The notes below the pieces were generated by a model, which saw only the letters and a list, made by a program, of their open reading frames with translations, was not told where the DNA came from and did no database searches. Source: Leucocoprinus leucothites (Eukaryota > Basidiomycota > Agaricomycetes > Agaricales > Agaricaceae). From it: a DNA stretch of 64,000 nt. Shown one piece after another: positions 45,882-57,703 of this stretch; positions within the stretch are counted from its first letter, which is position 1, and every line of letters begins with the position of its first letter. Made by a program: the position numbers and the translations under genes. Location: contig JAACJO010000019.1 of assembly GCA_013368445.1 (NCBI GenBank), forward strand, positions 496,001 through 560,000, given 5' to 3'.

Positions 45882-47918
45882 TTAAAACGCCGCCCCACCA
45901 GCTGTAAACTTGCTCGACTGTGAATAACTGCTCACCCGCTTTGAAGCAATAAACTCGGACAATTCCAAACCGTGATCACGGAAACAATCAATCGGAATCA
46001 ACCCCTTCTCCGGCTGCTTGCCCTTACCCTTTGGACTCACTGGTCCATACACAGGGTTTTTCTCTACCAACGACCATCCGTCATCAAACATCTGCAGAAT
46101 CCTGACCTTGTCCCCAAGCTCGACTCCAAGCTCATCGTCCAAAGTAGGAATAAACGGCCTTTTAATCGTCTCAACTTCCATGAATTCGGGGTGAACAGAG
46201 CTAGGCGTGTGCGGTTCAGGAGGAAGAGTCGGGTCGGCGAATGGATCGTTTAGCTTGTTCGCAGCGACGACATCGATATTTGCCGGAGTGTTAGGAGTAC
46301 CGGAACCAACACCAAGAGCTGCGACAGCAACTGCATGAAGAGCAATGGGATCGGGATCATTGAACGGGTTCGCCGCGGGACTTGGAACAGGCAAAGCCGG
46401 AACATCCTCCTCCGTAATACCAGCGCCTAAACCGTGAACACTAGGACTCTTGGCTCCACTATTGAAACTCGCGTTCAAGGTGTGCGAACTCGCTGGCCTG
46501 GAGAATTGAGAACCCCAATCACCAGAGCTCTTCTCCGTAGGCGGTTTCGGGAAAGCGAAGGATTCTGTAGGCGAGAACGGACGAACGGACATGGGAGTGC
46601 CGATATCAGGAGCGAGGCTATCCCTGTTGACGACGAGCCATTGGCCTTGTCCATCGCTGTTGGTACTGCTGATCGAACCAACCGAGAACCTGCTTTCCGG
46701 AGTAGTCGTGACATTAATCGCTGGAGGACGTGATCCATTGACAGGGCTCATGGGACTATCGAGGTTGATGAGTACCGGTGTACCGCGAAGTTCTGCCATG
46801 GGAGGTAGAGCTGGAATATCAAAGTTCATGTCCAAGCGCGGAGTAATACTATGATCCACCGTCGTTTCGAAGCTACTCCGTACGCTTCTCCTCTGCGCTG
46901 CACTCCCAACACCACCACTAAATCCAGCATCTCCATGTGCACTGTCACCGTAGGTCTGGGAAGTCTTGTTACGCGAGAACCACCACCTTTCACGACGTTC
47001 AGTACGGCGCGATCTAAGACGCCGACGAAGGAGAACGACAACAAGTCCAATCGCGACGAGAAGAACCACGACGACGATTGCAGCAACGGCACCCCCCGAC
47101 AACCCACCCTTCGTCGCACCCGTCCCGTCAATACCCCCACCACCACTGTTACCACCACTACCGCCGCCGCTGCCAAATCCACCACTTGTATCGGTAGGCC
47201 TGGGTGTGTCAGTCACACCAGGGATATTACCACCGACCCCTGTATGTGTGGAACCACCACTCCCAGAACCCGTATTTCCATTCCCACCACTTCCACTCGT
47301 CCCAGAACCACTGCTCCCATCGCTAGAATCGCTCTCACTAGGATCATTCCCAGCGTTCATGGGTGTATTCCCATTGGACAAAAAGTCTCCGCCGCTGGAA
47401 GTGGGAGAGCTAGAAGAAGACGGTAGGCCGTCGCTCCCTGTGCCGCTGGGCGTTAGGCCACCGTCGGAATTTGTACCTGTGGTGCCACCGTTTCCCCCAT
47501 TTCCACCATTCCCTGTGGAGGGTCCCGGAGACGATCCCGTATTGGTAGACTGCCCATTACCCGAATCTCCTCCGCTTGAACCCCCCGTCCCAGTCCCGCC
47601 CCCGCTACCACCTCCGGTTCCTCCTCCAGTCCCTCCTCCAGTCCCTCCCCCAGTCCCTCCCCCAGTTCCTCCAGTGTTAGTGGGCGGTGGATTAGCTGGT
47701 GTTGTCTGCTGGGGTGGTGTCGTGGGAGGCTGAGTGGTTGGCGCTGGCTGATTTCTGTTGTTTCCCTCGATCAAAGGTGTAATGATGGGGTTGAGGATCG
47801 GAATTGAGGGTAGAGGGATGGGTAGGTTGATGAGTCCTGGATCGCGAGGAAGGTGGGCGTTAGCGTTTCGACGCGTGATTTCGAGATGAGGAGGGTGTCG
47901 AGCTGCGAATGTTGGCAT
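45882..47918 (-). CDS. Single-pass membrane protein with Gly/Ser/Thr-rich ectodomain and C-terminal SH3 domain (678 aa)
   Basis: One open frame from ATG 47918. Residues 1-60 are hydrophobic/Pro-rich (LINLPIPLPSIPILNPIITP), followed by a Pro/Thr-rich stretch and a (GGTGG)n-rich low-complexity region to about residue 270, then a transmembrane helix AVAAIVVVVLLVAIGLVVVL followed by the stop-transfer signal RRRLRSRR. The cytosolic part (about 300 aa) has short conserved phosphosite-like patches and ends in an SH3 domain: DDELGVELGDKVRILQMFDD, GWSLVEKN and GLIPIDCF, carrying the ALYDY-like and W-P contacts. This layout recalls fungal Fus1/Msb2-like surface proteins feeding signalling scaffolds. 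No signal peptide is clear at the N-terminus, so topology (extracellular N-terminus) is inferred from the positive charges after the helix. Confidence 0.8.
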   Translation of the reverse strand: MPTFAARHPPHLEITRRNANAHLPRDPGLINLPIPLPSIPILNPIITPLIEGNNRNQPAPTTQPPTTPPQQTTPANPPPTNTGGTGGGTGGGTGGGTGGGTGGGSGGGTGTGGSSGGDSGNGQSTNTGSSPGPSTGNGGNGGNGGTTGTNSDGGLTPSGTGSDGLPSSSSSPTSSGGDFLSNGNTPMNAGNDPSESDSSDGSSGSGTSGSGGNGNTGSGSGGSTHTGVGGNIPGVTDTPRPTDTSGGFGSGGGSGGNSGGGGIDGTGATKGGLSGGAVAAIVVVVLLVAIGLVVVLLRRRLRSRRTERRERWWFSRNKTSQTYGDSAHGDAGFSGGVGSAAQRRSVRSSFETTVDHSITPRLDMNFDIPALPPMAELRGTPVLINLDSPMSPVNGSRPPAINVTTTPESRFSVGSISSTNSDGQGQWLVVNRDSLAPDIGTPMSVRPFSPTESFAFPKPPTEKSSGDWGSQFSRPASSHTLNASFNSGAKSPSVHGLGAGITEEDVPALPVPSPAANPFNDPDPIALHAVAVAALGVGSGTPNTPANIDVVAANKLNDPFADPTLPPEPHTPSSVHPEFMEVETIKRPFIPTLDDELGVELGDKVRILQMFDDGWSLVEKNPVYGPVSPKGKGKQPEKGLIPIDCFRDHGLELSEFIASKRVSSYSQSSKFTAGGAAF

Positions 47919-50900
47919 GTTTTTTTTTTTTTTCGCGTTATGGATCTTTTAAGAGGTCTTGTTATGTGTTTTGAGGAGAGTTGAAGAATAAAGATAAGAG
48001 AATGAGAGGGAAAAAGAAAAAGAGTCGAAAAGAGATGAGAAGATAATTTAATCAAAGGAGTGTGGTGTATCGGGCACGCCGATAAATAACAAAGTTGAGA
48101 CGGTTGCGTGGATGACGAGAGAGAGAGAGGATATTACACGTCGAATTGTACAACACAGAATCCACAACACTAACCCCAAAAGCAGCGCTTAAAGGGATTA
48201 TTCAGGAGGATACAATTGTTGATGGAAGAGAAGGAGTTGAAAGGAGGGAAAACTCGACCTCTGACCAGGGTCTCCACAATAAATAACACATCATGCCAAA
48301 ACACCTGACGACCCTCAGTTATGATAACTCGTGCATCCTACTCCGCCAAGCCTAAAAATACCAAATTCCTCCCAGCTCGCGAATCTACGCGAGTTGCCTT
48401 ATGGAGTTGATCCTGTTCGGAAATGAATTGAGATGATGGATCTATTAGAAATCTTTTGTGTTGGAAATATGTGATTTGATGCCCTGAGCTGGCGTGCTCC
48501 CCCCCCATGTTTGGCGTGGACGTTGGTAACGTTACCGCCTCCGAGTTCCGTTCCCACTCCAAATTTTGATGTTTTTTCGAAAAAGGCGCGCTTGTGAAGG
48601 GTTTACGAGAGAGATACGTGTACGTACACGGTATTCCCCTTGTGTTGTTCGACCTCGTATTCAGCTATCCGGCTTTGCTTTCTCTTTGCAAAACAATCAG
48701 ATATGAATAGATTGGCTTCAAAGAGTTGAGTATGTCGATAGTTGCGTGCGCCCACTGGTTGTTAGGTGTCAGACAGTAAGAGTGGTGTGTCCATCACACC
48801 GCTTAATTTGTACCCAAACTCGGGATACATATCATATCGGAAATAACAACCACCCACGATCTGGCAGCTTTCCTTCTGCCAGTACTAGTCGCTCCCGATA
48901 TGTCACTGCCAATATCATCAACATCAAAGCGCTCGATCCGGGGGCTGATCTCAGGGTTCCTTCCTCCACCCTCATCGCAGTTGAACGCGGAGAGACACCG
49001 AGGTTGTTTGCGGAGAGATATGAATCATGGCGCTGTACTCACCACCACCAAAAGAAGTCTTAGAGATCCGTTGACATGCAGTGGGTTGTCATGAGAAACC
49101 CAAGCACAAAACTAGAAATCCACGTCTTCGTAACAAACCTCGGAATGTGGGTGGTAACAAGTGGATAACCGGGATTAGAACAAGGTTCTGATGCATACGG
49201 CGACTCCCTCTGGCATTTAATTCAGCGGTATCATTCCTGGTAATTATCGGCGCTGCTGATGTTAGTGCTACGTTCCGACTCCAAAGTTGTGGGGCCTGTT
49301 GCACTTGTAGCATGATGAGAATTTCACACTGTTGCGTCGTTCTGGGTCTCTTTAAATTTGGCACAACAGCTTCAAGCTTGAAGGCCGCTGGATCGCGCTC
49401 GCTGTTCAAATGGAAAGTGTTGAGGCATAATTATCCTTCGAGTTTACAATGACAATCAGTGGACAGCTGTCTGGTGTGGGGAATAGCGACTTTCGCGCGA
49501 AACTCGAGGTCTTCGAAGCTTCGACGAATATTCCATGTTCTGGTCGATCACGCGTCGGGAAGAAGGCTTCGCGTCCCCACCAATTGGAATCGCAACCTGC
49601 TCCCACCTGGTTGGGCTCCACTTTTCCCGTGATCCATGCTCACGCATGAGGGACACAGTGTCAGAGAACTATGTCGTCGTACAGTTGGCAGTCTCTGCAT
49701 ACAATATAAGCTTCGCAAAACTGTCAGAAATACCCGTCTCTCTCCCAGCCAGACTCAACGAAGCAGTGGGTTTTGGTCTCTGATGGAACACATTTCAAGA
49801 GTGGAGATGTTCCTGTTTCCTGGAGTCCGATTCCTCCGTGTATTATAGGTATGTATTTTGTGTTGTTCCCGTTTTGAAGCGGATGTTATTATTCTTGTGA
49901 TGGTCAAGGGTTGAAGATGTTCAGGGACATTTCCAAGGCACGTCTTCTGTGGCGCATGTATTCATCGTGTCCGAGGACTCCTTACCCAAGTCCGTCGCTC
50001 TCTTTTTGTTTTTCAACGCACACAAAACTTGAGCACGGTCAGACGATACACGTTTGGCTACTTGGGTGAATCACAAAATTTAGCTATCAGCAAGGAGATA
50101 ACTAGATGGTACTATATACATAACTCCCAAATTATTCCGAAATCGCCGCCATACCCAAGTTACTTTGAACCTGAAGCCAGGGCAATGGAAAAGCCCGACG
50201 GTCGCACCTCAGCTTGAAATTCGCCAATGCTGTGCATTGAGTTGTTGTTTACATAGTACACTGGGGTCTCCAGGCTCTGGAGGGCTTTTCGAAGGTGTCG
50301 GACTCGTCTCTGAGGACCCAAATCACTCCCATCATTCCCAGTCGATATGAAAGTGGAGTAGGAGGGAGTATGTCAAGCTCGATGGGAATAATCACACGAG
50401 CCTTCGCTACCTTCCGGCGGGACACGATATGAAATAGTGATATAATTTGACCCTACTGGAATTCACGGCTTGGACTATAGATTTCGGGATGATCATTTCA
50501 ATCGGACAATGAAATCAAGACTCTTTATTGACTGTTCGTAGCCTTCAATATGCATAAGCTCCGCCTATTGATAATGACATGAGAATAAGATCAACACCTC
50601 AATATCTGCAACAATGTTTAATGGACACATAGCCGTCATATAACCGACTTGTTCCTGTATGATAATCACCCACCACCCTGGAACCATCAATGCAGCTCCA
50701 CAGTGTCCGATGTTTTCTCTATATTCTTGCTTTCCAAGTCGGAGGCGAACAATACTGCATATATTCATTGGGACTTCACAACCAGTTACCAGCACACGCG
50801 AATAGTGGCTGAGACAATCAGCTCATACCAGGAACACAATTAGTCTGTGGCGATGCCTGTGAGCAACCTGGTATACGAAAGACCAAATGAGAAAACGAGG

Positions 50901-51163
50901 GAACCCGAGAGTTTGATTCATACCACTCCTCGAGGCATCCCACTCGATGCACTGAACAAACGTGCTCGAGGTCTCTCGAGATTTCATTGAGTCTCGTTAA
51001 TACAAAAGGGAATTTTATGTTATGTTTTTCATCGTATGCAACGTAAAATATCCCGAGGCACGAATTACGTAGAGTCATGTAACTTTTCCACGCCTTGGGT
51101 CGGACGAGATTTTCGCGATGACAAGCACCACATACGGAACCAAAAAAAAATAATTACATACAA
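47919..51163. other. Gene-poor 3.2 kb interval
   Basis: Starts with a poly(A)/poly(T)-rich leader of the SH3 gene (T-run at 47921-47934) and GA-rich repeat near 48118. The rest contains only frames under 110 codons on both strands, none recognised. Includes mixed AT-rich DNA (50600-51160). Nothing with repeat or transposon ends was noticed. Confidence 0.4.
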
Positions 51164-54046
51164 CTAAGATTCGTATAGAATAACACGCATTCCAGGCTGC
51201 CTCAACGAAATAATCTGAGCTCTAACAACGCACAGCTCATTTTCCATGAATACTACTACTGCTGGACCCAGGGCCGGATCTCTGCGCATGGTCAACAACC
51301 TCAAATTCTTCCGACCCTTCTTCAAGGTCCTCATCCTCCCCCCGGGTGTATCCACATGCGTCTTGAGTCGATGCAGCTCTTCTTCATCACCATCGTCATC
51401 ATCTCTCGAAAGCGGTCTATATCTCGAACTTTCTCCGTTCCCACCCCCATTTCTATTCCTGCTTCTACCCAGTATTCGTGACAACCAACCACCGCTACCG
51501 TCTCCAATTTTACTTGTACTTGTGCTTCCTGCAGTGTTGCGAGCTTTTGGTGGGTATACACGTTGAGTCGAGATAGGTGACATTTCCGCAGAAGTTCTAA
51601 GTGGCAGGTGTTCTCGGAATGGTTCTATTTGGAGAGTGGAGTGATTAGAATTATGGTCGTCAGGCGACGCCACAACAGGACGTCGAGCACGAGGGGGTGG
51701 GACACTTATCAAGAAACTTACGTTCGCCAAATACAGCATCCATTTCTTCCAGTGGAACACCTTTCGTTTCGGGATAAACTGTATGTATATCCATTGTTAG
51801 CAATCGACAGCAGGACGTATGGCTATCTCGGGGACGCACGGAAATAAACTGATGATGTTCATCACGAATCAGCTTCGCCATAGAGAAGAGGGGAGGCGCC
51901 ACTCACCAAGTACAAAACTGCATGCGCAGAAAAATGCGTGCATATAATACAACCTCCATTCAATATGTTCTTGTAAGTAAGGCGTCATCTCGCCCACTAT
52001 CCAATTAAATGCCCAGTTGGTGGCGGTTGACAGTGAAACACCCTTCGCGCGTACGTTCAATGGCATAATCTGACAAAAGACGTCAGTAAAATCGACGCCA
52101 CAAATTAGTCTTTCAGTATACCTCAGGAGGATAAAGCCACGGGATTGGGCCCCAACTATAGCCAAAAGCAGCGTTAAAGATGATGACGGACGCCACGACG
52201 GCGTTTGGTGTCCAAGATTTGTCAAGATACATCCAATATCCAGTAGCGAACAACGACAAGCCCATCTAGCAACAGTTTGACACTAAGCCGAGGTGAGTGC
52301 ATATGAAGACGACGTACCACAGTTGCGCCTGATAGAAGAATCGGACGACGACCCCATCTGTCTACGAGGTACCATCTATGGTATAGACCATCAGATGTTT
52401 ATCCCTGCCATCGCGGTTTCCAGATGAGAGACTTACGGAGGAAGAGTGCTCAAGATATAGACGATTGCGTTGATACCGGTCATCAAAATTGCATCACGGC
52501 CGACCCAGCCAGCCTCTGAAATACATCAATACCAGATGAATCAGACAACAAGGATATTCTAAGTACCTTCAAACACACGGGCTAAATCACCAGCACATCA
52601 GGGAATGACAGGGAAATAAAATATTTGGATGGGGCTTACGAGCATAATAAGAAATCACTAGTCCCCGAGGTCTCCGTGTCAGTATCAGGCAGGTATGTGT
52701 GCCAGAAGGAAAACACACCGTTGATCCCATTCTGTTTCGAGCAATGGTTAGCTTGTGAATCGACGCGAATTAGAGGACTCACAAGTTGAGCGAACGCTTG
52801 CGAGGACATCGCAAGGAGAACACGTTGTTTGTACCGTCTCCACATCATTCCGTAGGTTCTTTCTCCCCCAGCTTCGCGCTTTGACAGAATCAGTAATGTC
52901 TCAAGCGAACGGTCAGGTGATCACTCACCTCCTGAAGGACTTTTTCTTTTATCTCCTGGAACTCCATCTGTGCTTTGTCGTCGTTAATGTCCCCACCATG
53001 CAGATCTGCTAAGACGCGCATCCCGGCGTCATCGCGACTGGTATCAATCAGCCACCTGGAATATCTTCAGAACACAGCCTGGGTCAAACGATGAGGGTAA
53101 GCACCAACCTTGGGCTCTCTGGCATGATCAACGATCCCAAGGCTAGAATAGCACCAATGACACATTGAATAAAGAGCGGTATTCTCCAGGATAAATCGGA
53201 GTCGATGAAGGAACAGAAATAGTCTGTCCACTGTCACGAGCTTCAGGAAGACAACTTGAAGGAGGAGAATAGTTCACGTACCACAGAGAAGGCGTAACCA
53301 ACGACATTGCCGGTGAACTCCGCACAAGCCAAAGCACCTCGCTTAGAAATGATTGGTTTTCTAGTTGGATGGAGAATGCCAGGAAACGTACATGATCAGG
53401 AGGAGATATTTCGCTTTGATAGATAGGGACAATTGTTCTGAAGAAGATGTTAGAGATAGCTGTGCCAGAGAGGAACCGAGACCAACGAGAGGAGACCAAC
53501 GCCAAATCCGCTGACGACCCGTCCGAATACCATAGACCAGAATCCAACAGTAAATGTTTGTATCGCCCCACCCACTGTGAACACAACGGCACCAACGAAC
53601 AATGTTCCCTTTCGACCAATGATGTCTCCAACTCGACCTGCAGCTATTGACGTAGCTATGGAGAGTCGGGTCAGATTTTACATTTGCGAATGACAGGCAA
53701 AGTCTCACCGAATGCGCCGATTTCCAAGACAGCGACCATTGTCCCGACTTGAATGGCATCCGGCCCGCCGAAGAATGAGATGAAATGAGGTCCAGTAATG
53801 ATTCCAGACATTACGCTGCGTTTCCAGTAGCATAGGATCAGCATTATTGGCCTGAGTTTACATCGTGGAAGCCTGCGTACCCTTGGTCATAGCCAAACTG
53901 CTCAGTTGTGGTCGTCAAGCACGGTATTTATGATTCACTGAAGTACGCACAAGAAAGACACCAAGACTTGCAAACATCGATATGGCATAGAGTAGGGGCT
54001 GCCCAACAAGTCTCCGCCGAGGCTTTGGGTACATTGGTGCAACCAT
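51164..54046 (-). CDS. STL1-like MFS sugar/glycerol transporter
   Basis: Proton-coupled sugar-porter family permease. Start at ATG 54046, MVAPMYPKPRRRLVGQPLLY, entering AISMFASLGVFLFGYDQG (helix 1; the FGYDQG signature spans an intron), then VMSGIITGPHFISFFGGPDA, IQVGTMVAVLEIGAFA, GRVGDIIGRKGTLFVGAVVF (loop 2-3 signature), FTVGFWSMVFGRVVSGFGVG, TIVPIYQSEISPPDHRG, PESPR, and at the C-terminus VFCQIMPLNVRAKGVSLSTA then TNWAFNWIVGEMTPYLQEHI and VYPETKGVPLEEMDAVFGE. A cytosolic tail of about 190 residues follows (Ser/Arg/Gly-rich, e.g. WLSRILGRSRNRNGGGNGES), longer than usual. Several short exons; internal ones were inferred from family order. A non-ATG upstream extension was ignored. Hexose or polyol is the likely substrate. 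Confidence 0.85.
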
Positions 54047-54657
54047 TGTCAGAAAGTTGTGGTGAGGTTTGGAGACGCCGGTTGCAGTGAGCTCAGTGGT
54101 GCACACGTCGATGCCGTTTCCCACGGCTAAGAACAGAAATGCATCACGCGTGGCCTCAGATCAAGATTGCTCACTCCCGTCTCTCAGGCAGGAGCCAAAA
54201 CTTGTGTGCTTCAGACTGCTTGAACCAGGACACGGCGATTGAAATAACTGTGGAATTTTGCAAGACCTTGTGCCATCTGTGATAGTGCTCGAGCGACAAC
54301 TCCTGGGCCTTGTGTAGTGCTGAATCCCGGATCAGATGATGTAAAATGATCCGCTGCCGGCCACATGTTACCATGGTCATGGAACCCCTGGCTTGATCGT
54401 AGTCTGTGTTCAACTCGCGGTCGGCAGCGAGACAGGCCCATAACCTGTTCATGCCTTCAGTGCGATTTGGACTTGAGTGCCCATTACCTTAAAAGTAAAA
54501 CCTAACACACAACTTTCGCATGGAATCGCAGGTTAGTATCAGTATCTGAGCTCGATTGTGACCAACCGATTCTGGCAGCTGTGAGTGGAAGAAAACATAA
54601 CTGTAAAGACCTCCCACCAATGTGTCTTGGTACACGACCATTAATCCCCTGAATTTC
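54047..54657. other. Divergent promoter between STL1-like gene and the membrane-protein triplet
   Basis: No gene seen. Short minus-strand frames only (54171-54452), none recognised. Confidence 0.4.
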
Positions 54658-55948
54658 ATGTTGGTTACGCGCTCAAGAATCATCTGGGTATCTGTCCTCT
54701 CCTTCCTCCTCTCTCTAGTAGAATCAGCAACAGAGGTTATAAGAGTCGACGATGCCGGGTCAGACCCTCTCACTGGGAGGTCTATCATTTTTGGTCGAGG
54801 TGGTCCTTTGGGCCTCGCTGCAGCGACTGTCAGATCACCTTGCACGCTAGCCTTGACACGAACAAAATATTCAGCCAATCATGGCACGACGTTACCGTGC
54901 GTTCCTTGACCTTCTCGTCATATACCCGACGATACGAAAGTTGACATACACAATAGACATACTCATCGTCTGGCAACCATTCTGCAGAATTTACCTTCAT
55001 GGGTGAGCAGTATTATTTCATTCAAGGCACGAACTTTATGTATCCACGACACACCCAGGCTCTGCAATTTATGTCTATGGCATACTACCGAACAATCATG
55101 GGCCGTGGCAGAATAACATAGGCTTGTCGTTTACTATAGACGGTCAACGCATTGCTGGTTTTAGTCAAGGATTACCAGATCAGACTAGCTACAACGTCCT
55201 CTTTTTCAAAAAAGAAGACCCCACAGTTTCTCAGCATACAATTCTCATCGAAACCGGTGTAGCCTCACAAACGCCTGGATCAATTCGCCTACTAGACTAC
55301 TTGGAGTATATGTGAGTTTCAGAGCATCCTCTTTGTTTCCGAGGGAGATATTCTCGACTAAAGCTACAACTCTGCAAGCACGATGACTCCGACATCACCG
55401 ATACATTACTCACAACTCCCATTTCGCCCTTTATGAGGCCCGCTGGATGCCAACCAACATCAATAGCTTCACACGATGCTTCGAGCGCATGAGCCAAGTC
55501 TTTTCCACTATCTTCAAGTAACCCGACCGCACCCACCAGTGTTTCACTCTCAGTAGAAGTTCCCATAACAACACTGGAATTATCGATCAGTGTGACAACG
55601 GCAACGAACTCGCAAACCACTACATCATCCCCTCGACTCTCATCATCAACCCCGCCTCGTAGGAGCGGTGTATCAACTGGGGGTATTATTGGAGGCGTGC
55701 TCGGAAGCATAGCTATGCTCATCATAGCTCTTATATGCTTTATCTACCACCGGAAGTGTAAATCTACGGATAACCAGGGAATTGCTGCATTTCCTGCAGA
55801 TGCAAGACCTATCCACCGAGGGGGAAAGTCCGGAGTGGACTATGTGGAGATAAACTCATCCCTCGGGACTATACCTCCGCCATACAGTCAAATTTCTCAT
55901 AGCGGAGATCAGATCGCCGCAGCACACCCGCAACAACCTCTCGGCTAA
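54658..55948 (+). pseudogene. Type I membrane protein, triplet copy 1, frameshifted
   Basis: Four exons match its two neighbours in order and phase: 54658-54896, 54957-55002, 55059-55311 and 55540-55948. Signal peptide RIIWVSVLSFLLSLVESA, then VDDAGSDPLTGRSIIF. Around 54794-54801 one base is missing: before it the frame reads RSIIFGRG, after it the correct frame reads WSFGPRCSDCQITLHASL. Exon 1 is 239 nt, not 240 or 243, and the total is 947 nt, one short of a multiple of three. The rest is fully conserved (SAIYVYGILPNNHGPWQNN, QHTILIETGVASQTP) with a TM helix IIGGVLGSIAMLIIALICFI and a tail ending PPPYSQ...QQPLG. It is either a recent pseudogene or a sequence error. The third intron (228 nt) is unusually long. 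Confidence 0.78.
55312..55539 (+). other. Long third intron of triplet copy 1, containing a decayed Ser/Thr linker-like stretch
   Basis: Donor GTGAGT and acceptor CACCAG. Read in the downstream frame it contains 37 codons, DDSDITDTLLTTPISPF and so on, up to a TGA at 55490-55492, then ones joining the exon. The sibling introns are 66 and 67 nt. Part of the linker exon therefore seems to have become intron after acquiring a stop. Confidence 0.4.
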
Positions 55949-56426
55949 TAATGGTGACCACAAATGAAATGATGACTCGGTGGGGGACGGACTCTTTATC
56001 CGGTTATCTCATAGTCACCAATGATTTCCAGGTCGCCTACCTGTTGATAGCATCTGAGGCCTCTGATGTCCTGTGCTATTCTATTCATCCCAGGACAAGC
56101 AAGAATTTTACTTTCTAAATTAACTAGCCTCGCATGCTCCATGCCATCCGCTACTCGTTCTAGGTTTCCTCACTGACCCCCGGCTCATCAATGAGCATTA
56201 TGGCAGAAGGTGGTATCGCTGACTGGGACCTCTCCAAGTATACGAATCATCATTGGGTTCTAAAGAGTAATATCATATCACGCAAAGTACTAGGCTCTTC
56301 TCATCATAAGAGTTGTTCCAAGCTGATGGTAGCTAGTAGCAGACTCCATCGCACAGCCAATGCAAGAGCAAAAGGAAGCATGTCACTGAGACTACCAGCA
56401 GCTATTCCCACTAGCCCCTTGCCTTC
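55949..56426. other. Spacer in the membrane-protein triplet
   Basis: Promoter-side flank of copy 2. A 108-codon frame (56191-56517) overlaps the start of copy 2 and is not considered a gene. Confidence 0.4.
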
Positions 56427-57703
56427 ATGTCGCGGCACGCAGGATCGACCTGCCTTGCCATCCTGTCTTTTCTCTTTTATTTATTTACGACTGTGGTCTC
56501 GGAGACTTGGAACGTAACGGTGGATGACGCTGGGTCAGATCCCCTAACGGGGCGGCTCATGAAGTTCTCCTCCGAATGGGCCTATGGACCTTCATGCGAA
56601 AGCTGCGAGGTCACAATGCATGCTGACTTTGACCTGGACCAAGTGTACAACAGAACTTGGCATGATACAGTGCGTTTTTATCCCTTTCCGTTATTCCTGA
56701 TTTCAGCTATATTTCCAACAGACTTTCGTGCAGCCGACTGACAGCCAATCTGTGGAGTTCACATTCAATGGTATGCTATACATTCTCGGATTAGGAACCT
56801 GGATTCTCATCCATACCACCAGGCTCCGCGGTTTATGTCTATGGGATATTGCCACACAATCAAGGACCATGGATGCCGACTGTTAACTTGTCGTTCACAA
56901 TCGACGGGAAATTCATAAGACGTTACAGCAGGCCCACACTTCCTAACCGAACTACTTATGATATTCTATTTTTCGTGGAAGAGGACTTGGCCCCATGCCA
57001 GCATACTATTCTCATCGAGAACGGTGCAGACACACAGATAGTTGGATCAATTGCATTACTTGACTACATGGTGTATACGTGAGTAAACTAGTTTAATCCG
57101 ACGAGCGACTCGCTTATCATGGCCCTCCAATTCGAAATTGATAGACACGTTGATCCTCCAACTGCCGGTGCTCCAACGCCCCCTATCTTCGACTCAACGA
57201 AAAATACCCCTACTAAATTCAAGTCGTCCTCGTCGATATCGAGCACCGGCCAGCACGCTTCGTCCTCATTACCCACCTCCAACACCTCGAGTTCGTTCAC
57301 AACCAGTACACTCATTTCAACTAGTCAAACAACGCCCATCGTATCAAGAGTAACATCCAAAGCCACGACTACCACCCAGAGTGTTCAGACCACTAGGGTA
57401 ACGCCAACGGGTCAACCAATCACCCCAACTGTTCATCAGGGAGCTCTTATTGGAAGCATTGTTGGAGGTGTCATCGGAGGGATGGCAATCATCACAGTTA
57501 TTACCTTATTCTTCATTCGACATCGAAAGCAAAAGTCCTGCAAACGGCCTAGTGCTTTTCCCATTGATGCAAGTCCATCCCAGCCCATCTCGAGACGCCT
57601 TAATACGAAAGAGACCACTCAGGTCGATTTATCGTCCCTCGAGGCTGCACCACCAGCATATAACGCCCTTATAGATCACCATCCAGATATATTCACAAGA
57701 TAA
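56427..57703 (+). CDS. Type I membrane protein, triplet copy 2 (368 aa)
   Basis: Exons 56427-56669, 56722-56770, 56823-57078, 57145-57703 (243, 49, 256, 559 nt) join to 369 codons. Signal peptide STCLAILSFLFYLFTTVVS. Ectodomain: VDDAGSDPLTGRLMKFSSEW, YGPSCESCEVTMHADF, VYNRTWHDT (N-glycosylation site), SQSVEFTFNGSAVYVYGILP, LSFTIDGKF and QHTILIENGA; this looks like the beta-sandwich domain of many mushroom type I membrane proteins with carbohydrate-binding-like form. A long Ser/Thr-rich stalk (SSSSISSTGQHASSSLPTS) precedes the helix IGSIVGGVIGGMAIITVITL and a short cytosolic tail ending APPAYNALIDHHPDIFTR. A Tyr in the tail (PAYNAL) sits where siblings have PPYSQ and PPSYDSI. Function unknown; a cell-wall or carbohydrate sensor is a guess. 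Confidence 0.8.

Noticed and set aside
46966..47733. Plus-strand Pro-rich open frame opposite the SH3 membrane protein
   Set aside because: Reverse-strand shadow of the Gly/Ser/Thr-rich coding repeats (GGT/GGA codons read as CCA/CCT).
49089..49656. Several overlapping 60-105 codon frames on both strands
   Set aside because: None has a start/stop context, intron signals or motif distinguishing it from chance.
54047..54124. N-terminal extension of the STL1-like transporter to 54124
   Set aside because: It would start with GTG; ATG at 54046 leads directly into the conserved N-terminus.
55592..55948. Independent short protein starting at GTG 55592
   Set aside because: It is exon 4 of triplet copy 1; the first codon is GTG, not ATG.
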